Below are positions 28,547 through 33,188 of a DNA stretch of 33,188 nt, piece by piece. Position 1 is the first letter of the stretch. Every line of letters starts with the position of its first letter. Origin of the DNA: an uncultured Hyphomicrobiales bacterium (GTDB lineage Bacteria > Pseudomonadota > Alphaproteobacteria > Rhizobiales > Xanthobacteraceae). The notes under the pieces were generated by a model, which was not told the DNA's origin, searched no databases, and saw only the letters and a program-made list of their open reading frames with translations. The translations under genes were made by a program, and so were the position numbers. The DNA lies in the NCBI GenBank assembly GCA_903892675.1, contig CAITJJ010000082.1, positions 1 through 33,188 on the forward strand, read 5' to 3'.

Positions 28547-28672
28547 GGACTTCCGGGTGTTACGATAGCGGCGCCGTAGGACTATACCATCGGCCCCGTC
28601 GCCGCCAACCTGGGCGGCCTCTGTGACCCTTTGATGGCCGGGACCGCGCCCGCCGGCAAGGCCGCTGAAGGT

Positions 28673-29416
28673 TTATCGCATCCGGTGGCTGGGCGGCGTG
28701 GCATCTGCGATCTCGGCCACCATCTTCTTGATGATGGCTTCGCCGAAAGAGCCGAAGTCCTTTGCCTCGATGACGAAACTGCCGGGTCCGCCGGTGACGT
28801 TGTCGCGGTAGTATTTCGTCAGCCCGCCCGGCGGATTGGTGTGCTCCGGATTCCACGCCATCGGCGTGTCGGACAGGATCACCAGGCCGTTGATGGTGAT
28901 GCCGAGGCGCAGCGCCTCGTCGCGCGCCTGCGTCACGTCACGTCCGGCATTGTTGGTGCCGTCGCCGGACACGTCGATGGTCTGCCGCTCGGCGCTGAAT
29001 GGCGCGCGCATAAACTGCGCCACCGCCGCGTCGATTCCGCCACTGATCGAGGTGCGGTCGGCGAACGCGCGCGGCAATTCCAGCAGTTGATCGGCAAAGG
29101 CTTGCGCCGCTTTCGGGCCGTCGATCGCGGTCCAGTCGATCACGACTTTCTGATTGCCGTTCCCCGACCATTCCATGAACAGCACGGCGATGCGGTGGTT
29201 GCGGCCGGCAGCGATGGCGTCGAGCACGCGGCCATTGGCGATCGCCGCGGCGTAGCCTTCGCGCTGCAATTTGAATTTCGCGCTGTCGACGCTGCGCGAG
29301 ACGTCCGATGCCAGCACCAGCAGCAGATCGACAGGCTCGGCCGCGCGTATAGGCGGGACGACGGCCGCGCCCAGAAGTGCAATGAGAATGACGGCGCAAC
29401 GCAGAAGTCGGCGCAT
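28673..29416 (-). CDS. DUF1194 domain-containing protein (von Willebrand factor A-like, exported)
   Basis: Signal peptide, then 'EPVDLLLVLASDVSRSVDSAKFKLQREGYAAAIANGRVLDAIAAG...VLFMEWSG...RTSISGGIDAAVAQF...IDVSGDGTNNAGRDV'. Confidence 0.87.
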   Translation of the reverse strand: MRRLLRCAVILIALLGAAVVPPIRAAEPVDLLLVLASDVSRSVDSAKFKLQREGYAAAIANGRVLDAIAAGRNHRIAVLFMEWSGNGNQKVVIDWTAIDGPKAAQAFADQLLELPRAFADRTSISGGIDAAVAQFMRAPFSAERQTIDVSGDGTNNAGRDVTQARDEALRLGITINGLVILSDTPMAWNPEHTNPPGGLTKYYRDNVTGGPGSFVIEAKDFGSFGEAIIKKMVAEIADATPPSHRMR

Positions 29417-29422
29417 GGCAAC

Positions 29423-29439
29423 CTCTCTCGGTGAGAGAG
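29423..29439 (-). promoter_or_regulatory. Hairpin overlapping the Shine-Dalgarno of the DUF1194 gene
   Basis: Minus strand CTCTCTC-ACC-GAGAGAG followed by GTTGCC-ATG; the purine-rich right arm is the probable SD. Confidence 0.4.
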
Positions 29440-29454
29440 TTTAACCGATCCGGG

Positions 29455-32340
29455 TTATTCCGCCAGCACCCGCGTTGCCGGAAATGCCACCTCCACGAGG
29501 GTTCCGTCGTCAGGCTGGCTGGTGATGCGGAAGCGGGCGTGATTGGCTTCGGCCAGCGCCTTGGTGATCGGTAGCCCGAGACCGGTGCCGCTGGAACCCC
29601 AGCGCGACGATGTCGCCAGCTGGCGGAACGGTTCGAGCGCGGTCTGCAATTCATTCTCGCTCATGCCGATGCCGGTGTCGCGCACGCGCAGCACCGCCTC
29701 ATTATCGTCATTGAGCGCGGTCGAGACGATCATCTGCCCGCCGGCGCCGGTGAACTTGATCGAGTTCGACAAAAGATTCAGCGCGATCTGCCGCACCGAT
29801 CGGACGTCGGCGACAATGGACGGCAGTTTCAAGGGCAGCGAGGTGCGGATGATGACGCGCTCGCGGTTGGCCTGCTGCTGCATCATGGCGACGCATTGTT
29901 GCACGATGTCGTTGAGATTGACGCTGACGAAAGTCAGGTCGAGCTTGCCAGCCTCGATCTTGGACAGATCGAGTAGATCGTTGAGCAGCGAAATCAGATG
30001 GCCGCCGGAGGCGTGAATGTCCTTGAGATACTGCTTGTAGCGCTCGTTGCCGATGGCGCCGAAGCGTTCGTCCATCATCACTTCGGAGAAGCCTATGATG
30101 GCGTTGAGTGGCGTGCGAATTTCGTGGCTGATTTTGGCGAGGAATTCGGATTTGGCCGTCGAAGCCCGCTCGGCCTGCAGGCGTGAATTGATCAGTTCTT
30201 CCTCGGTGCGCTTCCAGGCGGTGATATCGCGCAACACCGCGCAGAATTTATCGCCGCCCTCGATGCGTCCCATGGTGATGTAGAGTGGGATCAGTCCGCC
30301 CTGGCGCACACGGCCGATCGTTTCATGTCCGGCATCGAGCAGGCGTTCGCCGCCGCCGCTCGCCAGCCGGTCGAGATAGTCGAGGGCGAAGCGCCGGCTC
30401 TCGGCCGCGAACAATTCGCCGAAGCTGAGCGTGGTGAAATCGGCGGCGCCATAGCCGAACAGAGCCTGCGCGCTGCGATTGGCCGACAGCACGCGGCCAG
30501 CGCGATCGAGCACCAGCACGCCGTCGGTGGCGGTGTCCAGAATAGCGCGCAATTCGTGGTTTTCGTCCGAGGCGCGGCGCAGTGTCGCTTCCGTCGACGC
30601 GATATGGTCGTCGGAAACGTTCTGCGTATTGATCATCAGCACGAGCGCGCTTTCCTGTGCCCACGGCACGCTGAACAGCCGGCCCTGCACCGGCTTTTGC
30701 GAGCCGCTGACGGTGGCGATGGTCAGCGTCTTGCCGCCGTCTTTGTCCGTCGTCTGGCCGGGCTCGATGAACAGCGCGTCCAGTCCGCCGGCCTCGGCCA
30801 ACGCTTGCAGGTTCTCGTAGCCGGTCCAGTCGAGGAAGGCGCGGTTGGCGTAAATCAGATTGTTGAGCCGATAGACCAGAACGCCGACCGGCAGCCGGTC
30901 GAGAATGGGCCGCCCGTCGGGCGACGGCGGGGCCGCGCTGGCGGCGGGCGGTGCGGCTTTTCGTGGCTCGGGCGGCGGCGCGTCTGCGAAAATATCGCCG
31001 CCGAATTCGTCGGTCTCTTCCGGTTCGGCGCGCCTGTTGGGTGCGCCTTTCAGCCGCGCATTCAGTTCGCGCGCTAATTCCTCGAACGCACTGTGTTCGC
31101 CCGGGCTCAGTGACGGCGCAGGCTCCGATGCCGGTTCGATCCTTTGTTCGGGCGGCGGCGCTGCCGCGGAGGTCGGCCGGAAAGCCAGGACATTATCCGG
31201 CGCGGGACTGTTGGCATTGACCGCGACAGGCGCCGACTGCGGGATGATCACCGGAGACAGTGCGGTAGATTCGCGGCAGACGCCGAAGCCGCGATAGCCG
31301 CGGAATTGCCGGTCGTGATCGAACACCGGCAACGCCGACAATTCGATCGGGGCGCGCTGGTCGCTGCCGTCGATCGGGAATTGCACGATCAGTCCGTTCC
31401 AGGTGTCGCGTGTCGCCAACGCCCGCGCGACGCTGCCGTCGCCGTCGAGTTCGAGCGTGGCGGCGGCTTCCGCCCAGGTGCGGTTGAGGACCGAGGCAGC
31501 TTCCGGCCCGATCACTTGCGCGAAATTCTCGATGCCGCCGGTCATATGCGTGGTCGCATCCATCTGCCAGACGAACCGGTACGGAACGCGGCGCACGCCG
31601 GGTTCCGCCGGACCGCGGTGCGACACAACGGAAGCGGCGATCGCGGCCGCGGCATCGTTGGCGCGCAGGCTGGCATGCGAGGCGACCGGCTCGGCGGAAA
31701 ACGTCAGCAGAAGCGCCACGGTGCCGCCGGCGCCAAGTTGAGTCATCACAATACGGCCATGGGCGGTATCGCCTTCGGCCTTGCCGTTCAGGCTGGCTTC
31801 GCGCGCTAATTTATCGGCGCCTATACCGATCAAATCGGTTTTGCCAGCGAGACGCTCGCGCGCGGCCGGCGTGGCGTCGATCAGTTCGCCATCGGCGCTG
31901 AAGATTGCCGACGGCATATTGAAGTCGGCGAGCAAACGGCGGGCGCGTTCGGGCAGGCTGAGATCCTTGCCGGCGCGCTCGCTCGCCGCCACCAGAATCG
32001 CGACGCTGTTATCGGCGAGGACGACCCGAGAGCACATGCAGACCAGGGTGCCGCCAATGCCGGCGCCAAAGCCGCGCAGCCGTTCTAGCCGCTGCGCGCT
32101 GCCGGCCGGCAGGGTGCCAGCGAGACGCACAATCTGCGCGGCGCTAGGATGCGTCACGTTGAATTCGCGTTTCGCCAGCGCGGCCGGCGAGTCCGCATCG
32201 AAGATCGCGGCCGCGGTCGGGTTGGCCCAGAGAATACGTTGCGCGTCGGCGCGCCACAGCCAGACCGGCGACGGATTGAGGGCGTGGTCGGCAAAACGCC
32301 GATCGTCCAGCCAGGTCATCTGAAGTTCGATGCCACTCAT
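29455..32340 (-). CDS. Large PAS-domain sensor histidine kinase, PleC/DivJ/PdhS-like
   Basis: HisKA 'FLAKISHEIRTPLNAIIGFSEVM', N-box 'LNLLSNSIKFT', G1 'DTGIGM', G2 'GTGLGLPITKALAEAN', C-terminus 'GTLVEVAFPATRVLAE'. PAS-like segment before HisKA ('ILDTATDGVLVLDRAGRVLSANRSAQALFGY'). Confidence 0.9.
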   Translation of the reverse strand: MSGIELQMTWLDDRRFADHALNPSPVWLWRADAQRILWANPTAAAIFDADSPAALAKREFNVTHPSAAQIVRLAGTLPAGSAQRLERLRGFGAGIGGTLVCMCSRVVLADNSVAILVAASERAGKDLSLPERARRLLADFNMPSAIFSADGELIDATPAARERLAGKTDLIGIGADKLAREASLNGKAEGDTAHGRIVMTQLGAGGTVALLLTFSAEPVASHASLRANDAAAAIAASVVSHRGPAEPGVRRVPYRFVWQMDATTHMTGGIENFAQVIGPEAASVLNRTWAEAAATLELDGDGSVARALATRDTWNGLIVQFPIDGSDQRAPIELSALPVFDHDRQFRGYRGFGVCRESTALSPVIIPQSAPVAVNANSPAPDNVLAFRPTSAAAPPPEQRIEPASEPAPSLSPGEHSAFEELARELNARLKGAPNRRAEPEETDEFGGDIFADAPPPEPRKAAPPAASAAPPSPDGRPILDRLPVGVLVYRLNNLIYANRAFLDWTGYENLQALAEAGGLDALFIEPGQTTDKDGGKTLTIATVSGSQKPVQGRLFSVPWAQESALVLMINTQNVSDDHIASTEATLRRASDENHELRAILDTATDGVLVLDRAGRVLSANRSAQALFGYGAADFTTLSFGELFAAESRRFALDYLDRLASGGGERLLDAGHETIGRVRQGGLIPLYITMGRIEGGDKFCAVLRDITAWKRTEEELINSRLQAERASTAKSEFLAKISHEIRTPLNAIIGFSEVMMDERFGAIGNERYKQYLKDIHASGGHLISLLNDLLDLSKIEAGKLDLTFVSVNLNDIVQQCVAMMQQQANRERVIIRTSLPLKLPSIVADVRSVRQIALNLLSNSIKFTGAGGQMIVSTALNDDNEAVLRVRDTGIGMSENELQTALEPFRQLATSSRWGSSGTGLGLPITKALAEANHARFRITSQPDDGTLVEVAFPATRVLAE

Positions 32341-32570
32341 CGCCTATTCGGCCCGAAGCCGTTCACGCATTTAAAGCTAATAAATTATTAATAAGGCTGC
32401 TTTGGGCCGTGAGTCCACGCTGCGACGGCTATCCCGGGCCGCCAAGCGGCGGTATCCTTAACGATCGGGTGTCAGGGCTGGTGCGACCGGGTCACCGTCA
32501 TACATACTCCGCAAGAATTGGTTATGGACCTTAACCGGCGCCGCCGGACTTCACCTTTAAGGAGGCTGCA

Positions 32571-32933
32571 ATGGCAAAAGACATGAAATTCGAAGTTCCC
32601 GCCGAGATGCGCGAATTGGCAGAGAAAAGCGTCGCCCAGGCCAAGCAGGCTTTTGACGGCTTCATTGCCGCCACCCAGCACGCTGTCGGTACGGCCGAGA
32701 CACAGGTCAAATCGATGCAGACCGGCGCCAAGGATGCGGGCGGACTGGCAATGAAATTCGCTGAGCGAAATGTCGCGGCGTCGTTCGACTTCGCCCAGAA
32801 GTTGTTGCATGCCAGGGATGCACAGGAAGTGACCGCCCTGCAGGCCGAGTATGTGAAGAGCCAGTTGGCCGCCTTGACCGATCAGGCCAAGGAATTGAGC
32901 CAACAGGCCGCCAAAATGGCCGGCCAAGGCTAA
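32571..32933 (+). CDS. Phasin family protein
   Basis: 'MKFEVPAEMRELAEKSVAQAKQAFDGFIAATQHAVGTAE...AMKFAERNVAASFDFAQKLLHARDAQEVTALQAEYVKSQLAALTDQAKELSQQAAKMA'; strong AAGGAGG SD. Confidence 0.93.
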   Translation: MAKDMKFEVPAEMRELAEKSVAQAKQAFDGFIAATQHAVGTAETQVKSMQTGAKDAGGLAMKFAERNVAASFDFAQKLLHARDAQEVTALQAEYVKSQLAALTDQAKELSQQAAKMAGQG

Positions 32934-33004
32934 GGCGCGCCAAAAAAGCCTCGATTTTGAATGTTGCCGTGGCTTCGAGCCGGCGGCGACGGAATTTGTC
33001 ATAA

Positions 33005-33038
33005 TGGTGCATTGCAATATTTTTATTGCAATGCACCA
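33005..33038. promoter_or_regulatory. Perfect 15-bp inverted repeat, candidate operator between the phasin gene and the next CDS
   Basis: TGGTGCATTGCAATA-TTTT-TATTGCAATGCACCA; each arm carries TGC-N3-GCA. Confidence 0.7.
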
Positions 33039-33170
33039 ATAATGTATTATATTGGGTTTATCGCTCCAGCCGGGAATTGGTCTGGGGCCTTCCATCAGGC
33101 ACGAGCCGATAGTCAGAGGGCGGCGGCTCGTTTTCAGCCGGAAACCGTCCTCACACAAAGGATGATTCCC

Positions 33171-33188
33171 ATGGCCGACATTCAATCC
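33171..33188 (+). CDS. Start of a CDS truncated by window end (MADIQS...), possibly a second phasin
   Basis: ATG at 33171 preceded by AAAGGATG; only 6 codons visible. Phasin identity inferred from the neighbouring gene only. Confidence 0.4.

Noticed and set aside
26807-28579. 590-aa plus-strand ORF
   Set aside because: Antisense to the AsmA gene; composition artefact of high GC3.

Overview
High-GC alphaproteobacterial (Rhizobiales-like) chromosomal segment, densely coding. I found no transposase, integrase, phage, rRNA or CRISPR signature. From left to right: the 3' end of a uroporphyrinogen-III C-methyltransferase; a TetR regulator with a putative sugar-acid/polyol catabolic island (Gfo/Idh/MocA oxidoreductase, DUF993 DHDPS-like protein, NitT/TauT-type ABC transporter, enolase-superfamily enzyme, TIM-barrel isomerase/epimerase); tRNA-Arg(TCG); a DEAD-box helicase with a DbpA-like domain and a repetitive basic tail; two small or uncharacterised minus-strand ORFs; a five-gene minus-strand operon (fused dipeptide ABC ATPase, SBP, two permeases, CaiB/BaiF CoA-transferase) divergent from malonyl-CoA decarboxylase; SDR and class I glutamine amidotransferase genes separated by a palindromic repeat; glpD - single-domain response regulator - glpK - paralogous response regulator; AsmA-like, DUF1194 and a large PAS/PdhS-like histidine kinase gene; a phasin gene; and the start of another CDS. 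The best candidates for something undescribed are (i) the TetR catabolic island, with two matching operator-like inverted repeats and a 25-codon leader ORF ATGA-coupled to the enolase gene, (ii) the interleaving of two paralogous receiver-only regulators with glpD/glpK, and (iii) a perfect 15-bp inverted repeat with TGC-N3-GCA cores between the phasin gene and the next CDS.
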